A stretch of DNA of 64,000 nucleotides. Origin: Paraspadella gotoi. Lineage: Eukaryota > Chaetognatha. Both the position numbers and the translations under genes were made by a program. Below are positions 25,449-42,003 of this stretch, one piece after another. The stretch lies in contig CM119264.1 in the NCBI GenBank assembly GCA_051294375.1, positions 25,916,450 through 25,980,449 on the forward strand. The letters run 5' to 3'. The notes under the pieces are model-generated. The model saw only the letters and a list, made by a program, of their open reading frames with translations, searched no databases and was not told the origin of the DNA. The first letter of the stretch is position 1; every line of letters starts with the position of its first letter.

Positions 25449-26250
25449 AGCAAACTGGAGCAATGAGATGTATATAGAAATGGAGCAAAAGAGACGGTAA
25501 ATGGACAGAAGCAAAGAGATAATAAAGGGACTGGAGCAAAAGAGATAGTAAATGGACAGAAGCAAAGAGATGGTAAAGGTACTGGTGCAAAGAGAGGGTA
25601 AACAAACTGGATCAAAGATATGTTAAGGGAAATGGAGCAAAATAGAGGGTAAATGGACAGAAGCAAAAAGATGGTAAAGGTACTGGAGCAAATAGATGTT
25701 AAGGGAAATAGAGCAAAAGAGATGGTAAATGGACAGAAGCAAAGAGATAATAAAGAGACTGGAGCAAAGAGAGGGTAAACAGACTGGATCAAAGAGATGT
25801 TAAGGGAAATGGAGCAAAATAGATGGTAAATGGACAGAAGCAAAGAGATGGTGAAGGGACTGGAACAAAAATATGTTAAGTGAATAGAAGCAAAGAGAAG
25901 GTAAACAAAATGGAACAAAGAGAGGGTAAACAGACTGGAGCAAAGATATGTTAAGGGGACTGGAGCAAAGGAGATGGTAAATGGACAGAAGCAAAGAAAT
26001 GGTAAAGGTACTGGAGCAACTAGATGTTAAGGGAAATTGAGCAAAAGAGATGGTAAATGGACAGAAGCAAAGAGATGGTAAGGGTACTGGAGCAAATAGA
26101 TGTTAAGGGAAATGGAGCATATGAGATAATAGATGTTAAGGGAAATGGAGCAAATGAGACAGTAAATGGACAGAAACAAAGAGATGGTAAGGGTACTGGA
26201 GTAAAAGAGATGGTAAGGGAACGGGATTTGAAGTGATCTGGAGCAAAAAG
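25449..26250. repeat. 25-bp minisatellite with about 76-bp higher-order unit
   Basis: Monomers of 24-26 bp such as AATGGACAGAAGCAAAGAGA and TACTGGAGCAAATAGATG repeat about 30 times. Three monomer types tend to follow in a fixed order, giving a higher-order unit of roughly 76 bp. Long minus-strand frames through it (repeats of LLLSIYHLFCS) are translations of the repeat, not genes. Confidence 0.9.
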
Positions 26251-26331
26251 TTGGTAAGAGCAGCTGCAGAGAAGTTTTTGATAATTGGATCGGAGGCGGA
26301 GGCGGACTGGAGAAGAGAGAAGAGAAGAGAA

Positions 26332-26332
<1 letters not shown>

Positions 26333-26364
<32 letters not shown>
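26333..26364. repeat. AAT trinucleotide microsatellite
   Basis: About ten AAT units follow the minisatellite. Confidence 0.9.
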
Positions 26365-26991
26365 TATGGGTAGAGAACTACAGGTTATGCTCGGTTCAAA
26401 TTTAATCAGACTCATATATGGAAAGAGCAAAGGAATGTGAGTTCCGATTGTCATAGAAAAGGATAGGCAATTGACTGCAATGAGGACATCATTGAAGTGG
26501 AGGGTCGCCAGGTGGACCTAGCCCAGAGATAACTGGGGGATTGACCAAGTAGTTGGGAGAGAGGAGACCGTAGCAGGAGGCCACCAAACGAAAGAGAAGG
26601 GAGGACAGCTCGGAACGGGAGGGAACTTCGGCCGTTGGAGTAGATAACTGCGTGAGACAAGACTGGAACAAAAGACGGGCGGACGATCGGGGAGAGAATA
26701 GGACAGCGGGACGTAAGAAAGGACAAACGCCGAAGAGACCGAACAATATCTTGGGAGATTAAAGAGGCGACGTCCAAAGAATTATAATTATCATTTAAAG
26801 AGAAAGGAAAACAATTTCGACTGGTTTTGAAATCGTTTTTAACAACTATTTTATAAATGTCTACGACGTCCGTGGCAAACACGTTGTTTTTTTTTTTTTT
26901 CAAAAATTTTCAAAACAATAGAACAAAATGGCTTGTGCTAATTTCACTTGCGACGTGGGAGAAAACATTACAAAAAGTTAAGCAGTTACAA

Positions 26992-27037
<46 letters not shown>

Positions 27038-27116
27038 GAAGAGGAGAAGAGGAGGAGGTTGATAACAGAGTAACCGCCAATCAGGATTAAAGCTTCGATT
27101 CATCAAACTTCTGACG

Positions 27117-27405
27117 TCGGGATGCCATCCAAATCTTTTTGTCCTTTTCACTTCAGAGAGATCCGAATTTTCAACGACGGCGACGACGACGACAGGGACG
27201 ACGACGACGGTCCGAACTTCGACGACGCTCGCAAACGCTCGCCGACGCGGAGGCTTTGAAATTCCGGCGGGGTTAATCCCCGGGGTGACCTTGAGATGAC
27301 CTCGCGCCGGCTTTTCTCATGGAACCGAGAGAAGGGGTCAACCGTTTGCGTAAAGCGGAATAAACTTAAAAGAGGAGGCATCGGGGATCGAACTCGCTAT
27401 GTTAC

Positions 27406-27438
<33 letters not shown>

Positions 27439-27605
27439 TTGCGATATTTGAAATCGATGAAGACGGATCGACGTACGGAGGAAGGGATCGAACTCGGATC
27501 GAATTCGACATTCGCTCTCCCGAGTTTTTCTCACGTCGGCAAAGTTTGCGTCAAAACCAGATACGAAAAAATAGTTTTTCCTTGTGGCACGGTCGGCTTG
27601 AGAGG
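27117..27605 (+). other. Possible coding exons, unknown gene
   Basis: A good acceptor (TTTTCACTTCAG, ending 27156) opens a CpG-rich frame reading EIRIFNDGDDDDRDDDDGPN and stopping within 35 codons. Downstream, after a GA tract at about 27410-27437, an ATG at 27457 opens a frame with SHVGKVCVKTRYEKIVFPCG that ends at a GTAATT donor near 27602. Two other frames overlap it. Neither piece matches a family I know and they are not phase-linked. Composition is like that of real exons in this window, hence the entry. Confidence 0.25.
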
Positions 27606-28107
27606 TAATTAGTAAAATTATTATTATGAAGATAAAATTTAATTTTTAAATATTAATTTAATTTATTAATTTATTTATTAATTTATTAATTTATTTATTA
27701 ATAAAAAATTAATTTTTAAATATTAATTATTATTATTTATTCTTATATAATATTTTATTTAATATTAAATTCCAATCTTCTATTATTTTTAACTATTTTA
27801 TAATATTTTTAAAAATTATTAAAATCCATATTATATATATATATATATTTAGCTTATTAGATTTTGAATTTATACATGTAGTTAAATTTTTACCCTTTGC
27901 AATTATTTTTTTAATTAAAAATTTCATAAGTTGGATTAATCTAAAAATATATAAAAAGATATACCAAACCTTAAATCTACCTTTTTACGACCTAAATTCG
28001 GGTAAAATCCAACCGTGTTGGTTTCTCTTTCTCTTTCTCTTCCCGCGGCCGGGCGATTTTTCTTTTTTTTATTTTTCAAATTTTACGATGACGACGACAA
28101 TGACGAT

Positions 28108-28138
<31 letters not shown>

Positions 28139-28316
28139 ACAATGACGACGACGATGACGGTCCGTCGAAGGCGAATTCGAGTTTCCAGAAGAGAAGTTTT
28201 AATCGAAAATCAAAAAGAATATATTTTAATAAATTACGAGCGAAATGAAGGGAGGAGGACGTTTTATAGACGAATGAATCGACCTGAGGCGAAGAGAGAG
28301 AGAGGAGAGGAGGAGA

Positions 28317-28352
<36 letters not shown>

Positions 28353-28370
28353 GAGAGAGAGAGAGAGAAA
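27606..28370. repeat. AT-rich DNA, GAC repeat and GA tract
   Basis: AT-rich sequence to about 28000. A GAC/GAT trinucleotide array at 28088-28160 would encode an Asp-rich run, and GA tracts lie at 28300-28370. No gene model is supported. Confidence 0.6.
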
Positions 28371-28538
28371 ATGAGTAAGATTTTTTCATGGATCACAGCG
28401 ACCGATATAAAGTTAAGGTTAGAACTGAACTTCTTTTGTCTGCCTATAATAGAATTGTATACAATTTCTCAAATATTCTAGTCTAATATTGTGTTAATTT
28501 CCTTTCGTTTTTGTAGATTTTGTAGATTTTGTAGATTT

Positions 28539-28858
28539 AGAGAAAAACAAAGTTTATTTGTTTATTTACAACGATTTTTATTTTTACATAGGGACATGTT
28601 TCAGCTTTATGTATCAGCGTTGATGAAGGCTTATAACTAAAGCCGAAAGCTTATACATAAAGCTTATACATAAAGCTTATACATAAAGCCGAAAGCTTGC
28701 AGGGACCTGCTATGTCATTATCTTGTAAGAGTGATGGAGGCCTTAAACCACCAAAGCCTGTCCAAAGTCAGGGGCAAGATAGCTTATTTATTAAATGAAT
28801 GGATAATTTTTATATTGGTTGTACCAATTTCATAAACAAATAAACTTTGTTTTTCTCT
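28539..28858 (+). mobile_element. 320-bp element with 27-bp inverted ends and hammerhead-like core
   Basis: The 27 bp at 28539-28565 (starting AGAGAAAAACAAAGTTT) are a perfect reverse complement of 28832-28858. Inside, 28620-28648 reads TTGATGA, a short hairpin AGGCTT...AAGCC, then GAAA, the layout of a hammerhead ribozyme core with T for the first C. Three copies of GCTTATACATAAA follow. The right half (28692-28836) is the repeat shared with 15.9, 20.4, 40.4 and 42.6 kb. Hammerhead motifs and inverted tails are known in Penelope-like elements; the assignment is inference. Confidence 0.55.
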
Positions 28859-29395
28859 CGTCTAATATTGTAATTTTATTTTTTCTAATACTAGATAATA
28901 ATATTCGAATATTTTTTGCTTAGAATAATCAAAATATTCAAAATATACTAATATTATAATTATGGGTATTTAGACAATTTTCGTTTTCTCCAGATCGACC
29001 ACAGTATTCCTATTTAAGTAAAAGATGTAAAAAGAGGTGTAAAAAAGAATTAATGACGACTTATCTAATTGTTTATTAAAGAAAAAACATTTTAATTATA
29101 TACACGACCCCTTTTTCAAGCAGTAGGGTAGATGTAAATATAACAACCAAAGGCACCTTTTTTGTGGAGAGATGTTGCCAGGTTTTCACCACACTGGAAT
29201 CCACAACAACCTAGAAACTCCAGCCACGACACACACAGAATCTCGATTTCACAGTCCCTGTAGAAAACGCGAGAATGGAAAGAGGATATTTGGAGGCAGA
29301 GCGACTATAGTTGTCTGCCTTAAGACAGAATTATTGCAGGCGAGAGGAGAAAAAAAAGCGTCTAGAATTGATTTACAACCGAGGCATGATCTGCC
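28859..29395. other. AT-rich DNA without recognised gene
   Basis: No coding exon or structured repeat recognised. The part near 29165-29290 is less AT-rich but gives no convincing splice-bounded frame. Confidence 0.4.
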
Positions 29396-29400
29396 GTTAG

Positions 29401-29495
29401 TCGAGCCAATCAAAGCCAATCAAAGCCAATCAATGGGGGTCACGTGATCGGCGGCAGCCTTTGATCCTCCGTCCGCCAATTATTAACGCATTCAA

Positions 29496-29544
<49 letters not shown>

Positions 29545-29932
29545 CCGTCAGCTTGACTATTTTTACATTTAACAGAAAACCAGAATATATTTAGTTATCA
29601 CTGAAATAGAGTTGCAATTTTATGATAATAAATATTTGTCCAAAAATAGTTGATTAATGGAATTAATTTGAGTCCTCCAAATTGTTGTAATTTTTATTTT
29701 AATATTGTTTCTTCAGCCAATTTTTTACCAAAAAAACGGTATTCAAACAACGTTTGTAATATATAAGCAGACGCGGATGTACATAAAAAGAAGTGGGTGG
29801 ACATGTTTTTTAATAACAAAAGGGCTTTTAATTAAAAAGAAAAAAAAGAGTGTTTATGAAAAGGCGGGGAAGGCGGGGCCAACCTGTCGAGAGAGGGAAG
29901 GTTTTTCGTGAAAGCAAGAAGCGGATTTTGGC

Positions 29933-29981
<49 letters not shown>

Positions 29982-30260
29982 GAGAGGGGAACGATCAAAG
30001 AGAGCGATGGCCCGGTTGTGTTTCCCTTCGAACGCCATTCAAGAGCCGGCCTCCTATTGGAGGTCGGCATCTTCAGAAGAAAAATCCTTGCGCTCTGATT
30101 GGCCGTCGGCTCCTTTTAGAGTATCGATTTATCAATTCGAGGGGCCGGCCGATCTAAAGGGGCCGGCAGAAAAAAAAGGGGCCGGCCTCGAGGGCCTCGT
30201 CCAGGAGAGTCACCAGTCGTTTCGAGAAAAAGCCACCCCCTCGGCCGACTCTTTAGATAT
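29401..30260. promoter_or_regulatory. CCAAT-rich island with CT tracts
   Basis: Three CCAATCAA units lie close together at about 29405-29435, beside CACGTG (29441-29446). Inverted CCAAT boxes (ATTGG) occur near 30055 and 30099. CT tracts lie at 29499-29540 and 29936-29979, and GGGGCCGGC elements repeat at 30141-30190. CCAAT clusters are typical NF-Y sites in promoters. No transcript start or gene can be assigned. Confidence 0.4.
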
Positions 30261-31211
30261 TATTTGACTCTCTCTCTCTTTCTCTTACTCTCTCTATCCC
30301 CCTCCACCTCTCCTCTCTTCTTTCCTTCCTCTCTCCCACCTCTCTTTACCCTTTGCCCTCTCGCTTCTCTCTCGTACTCCAACCAAAAAACTTTTTATTC
30401 AATAAAGAATCCTAGCGTTCGCTCTGAGTTCTATTGAGTTTAGCTTTCATTGAAGAATTTAATTTTATACACGTATAAAAACCCATTTTAAAGTAACGTT
30501 TAACCGCTGTTAATGTTTCTCCCTCAATTTATTGTTACATTGGCGGCGCTTTCTCTTTTGAATGCAAAACAGAAAAACCACAAAGTGAAAAAAAAAAACT
30601 CGAGAGAGTGATTTACGACATCATATATATTTCTAGTTTCCTGCAGCTTTTAGCATTTCATCACAAAAACAGAGAAAGAATGAAAAACAAAACTTCATCT
30701 ACAGAAACTTATTTTATTCTTTTCCCCCACCACCAAAAAAAAAAAAAATCGAAAAAACGGTTGGCAAGAGTCGTTAATTACGCCCAGACTCGGTGAAATA
30801 ATGTGACAAGTTGGACGTTTGAAAGATTTCTTCTGAAGTTTTAGGGGGGGAAATGAAATAAAGAAGGGCATTAACAAACTAGGAAGGCGGTTCGTTTTCC
30901 TCGTCGGCAACTCTTCTGTAAAAACGCGAGCCAGCGACGTCGACGGGGAGCCTCGGACCAATGAGAGGCCGACGCCTGGCCGCGACGACGTTGGCGGGGA
31001 GTCGGAGCCAATGAGAGACCGCCCTCGACGCCCGGCGACGTCAGTGGGCCCCGCGTCAGGGGGCCGAGTCGGAAGGAGGGGCAGTCCGAATCCGATCTCG
31101 GCCGGGCCCTGCCACTAATCGAACCCGAAACCGAAGCTGATAGGCCTCTCCGCCTAAAAACCCCCCCCCCTTTTATCTTCCTCAAATTTTTTCGAGGCTC
31201 TCTCTTTCTCT

Positions 31212-31252
<41 letters not shown>

Positions 31253-31260
31253 AGTCTCGT
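30261..31260. promoter_or_regulatory. Second CCAAT/CpG island
   Basis: At 30920-31120 the DNA is strongly CpG-rich with two copies of CCAATGAGAG (about 30959 and 31009) and GACGTCA-like elements. A CT tract follows at 31199-31249. It resembles a promoter, but no downstream exon was recognised. The 30261-30900 part is pyrimidine- and AT-rich filler. Confidence 0.35.
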
Positions 31261-31539
31261 AATAACAGAGAACGATTATGAGTTCCTTTTTGACTCTCCC
31301 TCTTTCCCTTCCTCTCTCTCCATTTCTCCCTCTCTCTCTCTTATTTCTCTCTCTCTCTTTCTCTCTCTCTCTCCCTCTCTCTCGCTCTCTATTCTCTCTC
31401 TCTCAGACTTTGAAAATCCCGACGTCGCCGACGGTTTATGACTCTTCTCATAGTTTAATTGGACTCTCGGATTTTGGGGCAGAAGAGAAAAGTGAAATAC
31501 GTTGACATCGGTGACGCGACTTGTCTTCAGGCCGTCTTC

Positions 31540-31603
31540 TTTCTTTCTTTCTTCTTTCTTTCTTTCTTTCTTTTCTTTCTTTCTTTCTTTCTTTCTTTTC
31601 TAT

Positions 31604-31635
<32 letters not shown>

Positions 31636-31637
31636 TT
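31540..31637. repeat. TTTC tetranucleotide microsatellite
   Basis: An interrupted array of about 22 TTTC units. Confidence 0.95.
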
Positions 31638-31639
31638 TT

Positions 31640-31838
31640 TGCATAAGGAACCCGCAAAACGTCTTCCGAGATAAACCTGCCAAAGCCAAGGCTAATTTAA
31701 GCCCTTCCACCTGTCGCCTCCGAATCCAAACGTTTATTTACGATTTTTTGTAAAAGAAAAAAAAAATTATTGATAATGAAATACTGACGATATCAACCGG
31801 GTTGAGACGACCGTAAATTATTCTCGAGCCGGCGATTC

Positions 31839-31883
<45 letters not shown>

Positions 31884-34031
31884 AAAATGAAAAAGGCGCA
31901 GTTTGATTTTATTATATTATATATTATTATATTATTAATTTATTATATTATATTTATTGTTTTGTGATCATTGAAAAAAAAGGGGAAAGATATTTGGCAA
32001 ATGCCAAGACAAAAGTCAGGCAGAGATTGTGAGGTGGAAAAAAAATTGGCAAATTAATATTTCATCGATATAAAAAAAAGCAAATATAAAAAAAATTGAA
32101 TAATGGAAGGTTTAATATACAGGTCTTTTTGTATTTATGAATAGATTTTTGTTCTCTCCCTTATACTCTATCTCTCGTTTTTATGTTATATCTTTTTAGT
32201 TAGTCATTCATTTTTTTAATTCATTTTTTCTATCTCTCTATGTATTATGCTTATTATGTATATGTTTATATATATTTTTCCTGTTTTCTTCTACTTTCCT
32301 TCTCTTTAATTTTCTCTTATCTTATCCAGCTATTTGTTTTTACCCCTCAATATCTTATTGGGCCTTTCTCTCTTCCCTTCGTCCTCATTATCTCTCTCGC
32401 TCTCCCTTTAGCTCGTTTTTCCTTCATAACTCCCTCTCTCTCTCTCTCTCCTCCCACTCTCCCTCTTCATGAGTCAGACTCTCCCTTCTGTTCATTCATT
32501 ATCTTCTCCCTCCCATTTTCCCTCCACTCCTTTCCCTTCCTCCCACTCGTCTTCTCTTTTCTCTTTCCTCTTTTCTTCTCTTCCCCCTTCTCCCTCTTTC
32601 CCTACTACCCTTACTTTCCGTCCCACTTCTCTTTTTTCCTTCCTTTCTCCCTCTCCTCCCTGTCTCCCTTCTTCATTACTTTCCTCCTCTCCTCTCTCTC
32701 ACTTCTCCCTCTTCATACTTTCTCTCCCCTCTCCTCTCCTCCCCTTCTCCCTCTTCATTACTTTCTCCTTCCTCTCCTCCTCCTTCTCCCTCTTCATTAC
32801 TTTCTCCTCCCTCTTCCTCCTCCCCTTCTTCATTATACTTTCTCCTCCCTCTCCTCTCCTCCCCTTCTTCCCTCTTCATTAATATCTCCTCCCTCTCTCC
32901 TCCTTTTTCTCCTCTTCCCCTCCTACCCTCATTTCCGTCCCACTTCTCTTTCTCCTCCCCTTCTCCTCTCCATTACTTACTCCTCCCTCTGTCCCGCTCC
33001 TCCCCTTCTCCCCCCTCTACTTTCCCTCCCTCCACACACTGTATGCCCGGCCCGACTCCAGCGTCTCCGCCCCTTTTATGCCTCGGCGATCCCTCTGTAG
33101 TATGCCGCCACAACGTAGGCCCGCTGGGAGGAGGAAGAGGAGGAGGAGAAAAAGGGGAGGCTCATTTTGGAAGGAGGCTCGACGATGAGGAGGAAGGTGA
33201 GGAGTAGGAGGAGGAAGGAGAGGAGGAGGAGGATGAAGGGGAGGAGGAGGTGGGAGGAAGGAGGAGATCAAACGAAATTTAAAAGCAAAAAAAAAATAAT
33301 TTTTTTTTGAAAAAGCTTTTTAAAGATTTATCCCGGCGATTACGAGAGAGAGAGAATCGAAGTCTTTCTTTCTTTTTAGTTTCCTTTTTTTTTAATGGGG
33401 CTTATAGGTGGATTCTTTTTATTTGGTTGCGGGCGAATTTCGTGGCGATATTTTTAAAGGTTTTATTTTCATGCGGCGACCGTTTATCGCTGAGATTATA
33501 AAAGGTTTTTTGTTAAATGATTTTTTTCCATTTTTTATAACAGGAATATAATCTACTGTATGTGCGGTTTCTAGTGGATAAATTTTGTTTTGTATTTCCG
33601 ACGATTTGCTCACCTAATTACCTTGAACATTAAGGGGTTTTATATTGCTAAATGTATTTCTGAAAATGTCTACCCTGTACTGAAACTCACTATTCATTTT
33701 TGTTTCTCCCTCTCACTCAATCTAATCTGTCCTCACCCACTAAACAGCGACCATTTTTAATTCTTTATTGAAAACTCTCTCTCTCTGTAATAATTATTAA
33801 AATTTAAAAAAGTTTTCAAGAATCAGTGAGGTAGTGTGGGATGTGAGAGACGTAAAGGGTCAGATGAATCGCGATAAAGGATTTAGTTGAGGCCTTGAAG
33901 GTTTATGTTAAAGTATAAAGTTTTAAAAACTAACCACGTTTTTTTACAAAGAAAAGAACATTCTCTCGGTCCACCTTTTTTCCAACCGAACTTTCTTCTT
34001 CTCCTCAGCCTAATTCGCATCGACGTCGACG

Positions 34032-34067
<36 letters not shown>

Positions 34068-34455
34068 ACGTCTTCCTCGAGGCCGCCGCCGTCGAGTTGT
34101 CGTCTTCTTCGTTCTCCTCCTCTTCCTCCTCCTCCTCTTTCCCCGTCGTCGCGATCGTCCATTTAACTCGGGGTCTCGCTCTCTTCGTCCGTCATTCGAA
34201 CTTTTTCACTTCGCGTAGAACGAAACTCAGTTAAAAACTTACCCTACGATCGAACTCACCCTCTTCGGATTCGAACGCGAAATATTAACTCTTCGACCTT
34301 ACCTTTTGCGCCTTACTCGGCCTTTTAGCCTTACCCGACACGAAGCGACAATCATTCTCGGAAATTGTGCGATGCTCAGCGACTTACCTTTGTGAACGAC
34401 GCCACTTCCGGTTCATCTACGCCACGAGCGCCAAACGTTTGGAGAAAAAGCAAAT
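31640..34455. other. Pyrimidine-rich and AT-rich DNA before Sp5
   Basis: A GA tract lies at 31842-31880 and AT-rich DNA to 32300. About 700 bp of almost pure pyrimidine (32340-33040, CTCCTC-type) follows, then purine-rich GAGGAG at 33125-33260. Trinucleotide GTC/CGT repeats at 34017-34080 lie 380-440 bp upstream of the Sp5-like start codon and are probably promoter or 5' UTR. Open frames across the pyrimidine block are compositional. Confidence 0.5.
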
Positions 34456-34456
34456 C

Positions 34457-39192
<4,736 letters not shown>

Positions 39193-39511
39193 AGTCGAAG
39201 AGTCGCCGACTTTCCTGACTATACACATTACACAATCAAGTCGCCTATTTGTGATGCCATAACTTTTATTATCGTTATTTGGATTCATATCATCATTATC
39301 ATTAATATTATTTCCATAATCTGTTTTGTACTCATACTAGTTGAAAACTGTTGTTGTTGTTTTTCATTGTTATAGAAGATTTTGTAGAAGTAATTAATTA
39401 TTCATTTCAAAACGACGTGGGTTGACAAATCTTTTTTTTGCAAAAAGAAAAAAAATTATCGAGCTCACTGAAAGTAAATATAAATTATTATAAACGCAGA
39501 AGTAATTGAAA

Positions 39512-39517
39512 AATAAA
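39512..39517 (+). terminator. Candidate poly-A signal for Sp5
   Basis: AATAAA 320 bp after the Sp5 stop codon, in AT-rich DNA. Other AT-rich hexamers are nearby. Confidence 0.45.
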
Positions 39518-41909
39518 CGACTGATCCTTTTCACGATTCATAAGATTACTTAAGTTTTAGACATAGCCGACAGAAAGTACTAAATTATTTCTTTTAAAAA
39601 AATGTTTCCGATTTGTTAATCACGACGTACAAAAAATACAGGGTATTTTTGTTTCGCTCGCGATCCATATGTCATTGAGATTCATCTTTTCCGGTGCTAC
39701 GAATTGAATCGATTGAACTTAATTCATTGAATCTCCCTTCTATGTATTCATCAATAGATTCAATTTCTTTGTGTGATTTTTTCTTCTTTAAATGCCATTA
39801 ATATTTCGACTTCTTCCTCTTTGCTAAGACGAAGATTCTTTCATTTGCATTGTTTTTCGCGCTATCGTCATATTTGCTAAGATTATGAATACAGATATTC
39901 TTATTAAAATAAAACTCTTATCATTGAAAGGTTTGTAAGTCAGCAAGAAAATACATTTGTTTAAAAGCTTGCATTTCCAAAAGATCAATGAGAATAATGA
40001 AAATTAGTAAGGCGAACTGACTACATTAAGATGGAGATAATAAAGTTTATATTAGTTTGTGATTTCCTCTGTATGTTCCTTCAGCATGACAGCAACGAAT
40101 CAAGCTGATGTACGCAATAAATTGTATGTGGTGGCTGTGGAATTTCGAGCTGTGGAATTCCGAAATGAGAAAAAAGTCATTTGAACATTGCGTCGGTTAT
40201 CAGTCACAATTTGTGCAATAAAAGTCGCGCAATGTTCAGCGACCCGCGAAGTTTAACAGAAAAAAGAAAACAGACTCCAACATTGTTCGGTATATGGTCG
40301 ACGCTTAGTAAAAATATTCAGCGATATCATGTAGTAGCATACGATGTCAGATCAAAAAGTGTGATGAAGGTCTTAAACCGCCAAAGCTTGTCCAAAATCA
40401 GAGGCAAGATAGTTAAGTTATCAAATAAATGGATAATTTTATATTGGTTGTACCAATTTCAATTAATTTTAGTATAAAATGCACAAACGATACAATTGCA
40501 TTATTTCCTTAATATCTTGTTAAGACGTTCATCCGTTCACTCTGTCAAGTCTACGGGACAACGCGGCAATTTTGTCACTTGTCATTTTTAAGCATCCTTG
40601 TCATTCTTGAACGATTCCTCTTCCGCGTTCGCCCTTCGGCCATCGGCCATCGCGGTTCGACAGGAAACATTTCCGCCAGGTTCAGAAGTGGTTGAACTTA
40701 TGGCTCTGTTGTTGCAGTTGTGGCTAAACCAGATCCATACCGTAACTGGCGAATCCTTTTAAGGTATGAACTTGCTCCTATGCATATCAGTTATGGTAAC
40801 ATAATTAGTTCCCACAGTAGTAAGTATCCACTATTTATGTTCTAGCACCAGATCTTCATATACTTCATTTACTTCATAAAACGTGATCATAAATATCAAT
40901 AGTCTAAATTCTACAAGTAAAAAATTTGTAAGTTGAGAACTCCTCAATTTATAAACTTTTAAAAAATCATTAGTTTGAAGAGTTTAAAACTTAGTCAACA
41001 TTTTCAGTAAAAAAAAAAAGAAAGACATCAATTTTTTTATAATCTTTTGTTCAATCCGGGTACAAAACTTGTACCTCTCACTATTGGAGAGCACTGGAAA
41101 TTTTAAAAACAAAAGATTGAAAGTTCTGGAAAATTTCGTTCATTTCTATCCTTCACTTGATTGACGATTCGTGTTCCAAGACGCAAATATTTGTTATTTC
41201 AAAGTTGTGGAAATAATTCAAAATTTTAATAAAGTTAAATTTAAAACATTAATGTATGTACTTAATGAATAAATTTAACTCCTGCATTTCTGTTTACACA
41301 AAGTATATACTATGAACAATTGGTAATTTATAAATTTATATTTTGTGATATATGGATAAAAAAACCTTTTATAGTCTATAAAGTTAAAACAATTAATTAG
41401 GAGATACTCAATAAAAATTTTACTTTATCTTTATGAGAAAAAATTTAATCAGAAAAATAAAAATTAAAAGGAAATTAAAAAAAATTATGTTTTAAAAAGT
41501 ATGAAAACAGAGCATATGCTCTTTTTTCTTACTTTTTAAATAATGCATTTTGTGTGGCAACTGTAACGGGTGTGTTGTTTGTTTGGGACAGCAAAGTACA
41601 AAATTATGACAATATACTAAAACAAAAAATAGTCACAATTTTATAAGTAAAACAATGACCCAAATGTGTTTCCTTTTAATTTTTAGGATTTTTATACAGC
41701 TAATATAAACTAGATACTGTTAAAATATATAGTCCCAAAATCATATTTTTTGTAGAAATAACTTGTTCAGGAGATTTCTTGAATTTTTAGATCAAAGACA
41801 CGTATAGTCCATAACAACTGTTGAATCATTGGGTATTAAAATTTCGTAGAAATTTTTATCTGCGGTTTTAGGATGATATCCTACAAATAAAATCATCACA
41901 ACCCAATAA
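39518..41909. other. AT-rich intergenic DNA
   Basis: No gene recognised. It separates the 3' ends of the Sp5-like gene and the minus-strand neuropeptide gene. A repeat fragment related to the 28.5-kb element lies at 40357-40461. Confidence 0.6.
40357..40461 (+). mobile_element. PLE-like repeat fragment
   Basis: From GTGTGATGAAGGTCTTAAAC to TGTACCAATTTCAA this matches the right half of the 28.5-kb element, with several substitutions. No inverted ends remain. Confidence 0.6.
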
Positions 41910-41915
41910 TTTATT
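41910..41915 (-). terminator. Candidate poly-A signal of neuropeptide gene
   Basis: AATAAA on the minus strand, about 90 bp past the stop codon at 42004. Confidence 0.5.
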
Positions 41916-42003
41916 TGTCGATAATACGGGTATAAAGAGTCAGCTTGAAAATTTTTTTGACGAGTTCCGGTGACTTTTTAAGTCAGTCAATATATCAATC
42001 AGT

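Noticed and set aside
32240-33100. 286-codon plus-strand open frame
   Set aside because: It runs through almost pure pyrimidine DNA and is only Ser/Leu/Pro/Phe; composition explains the lack of stops.
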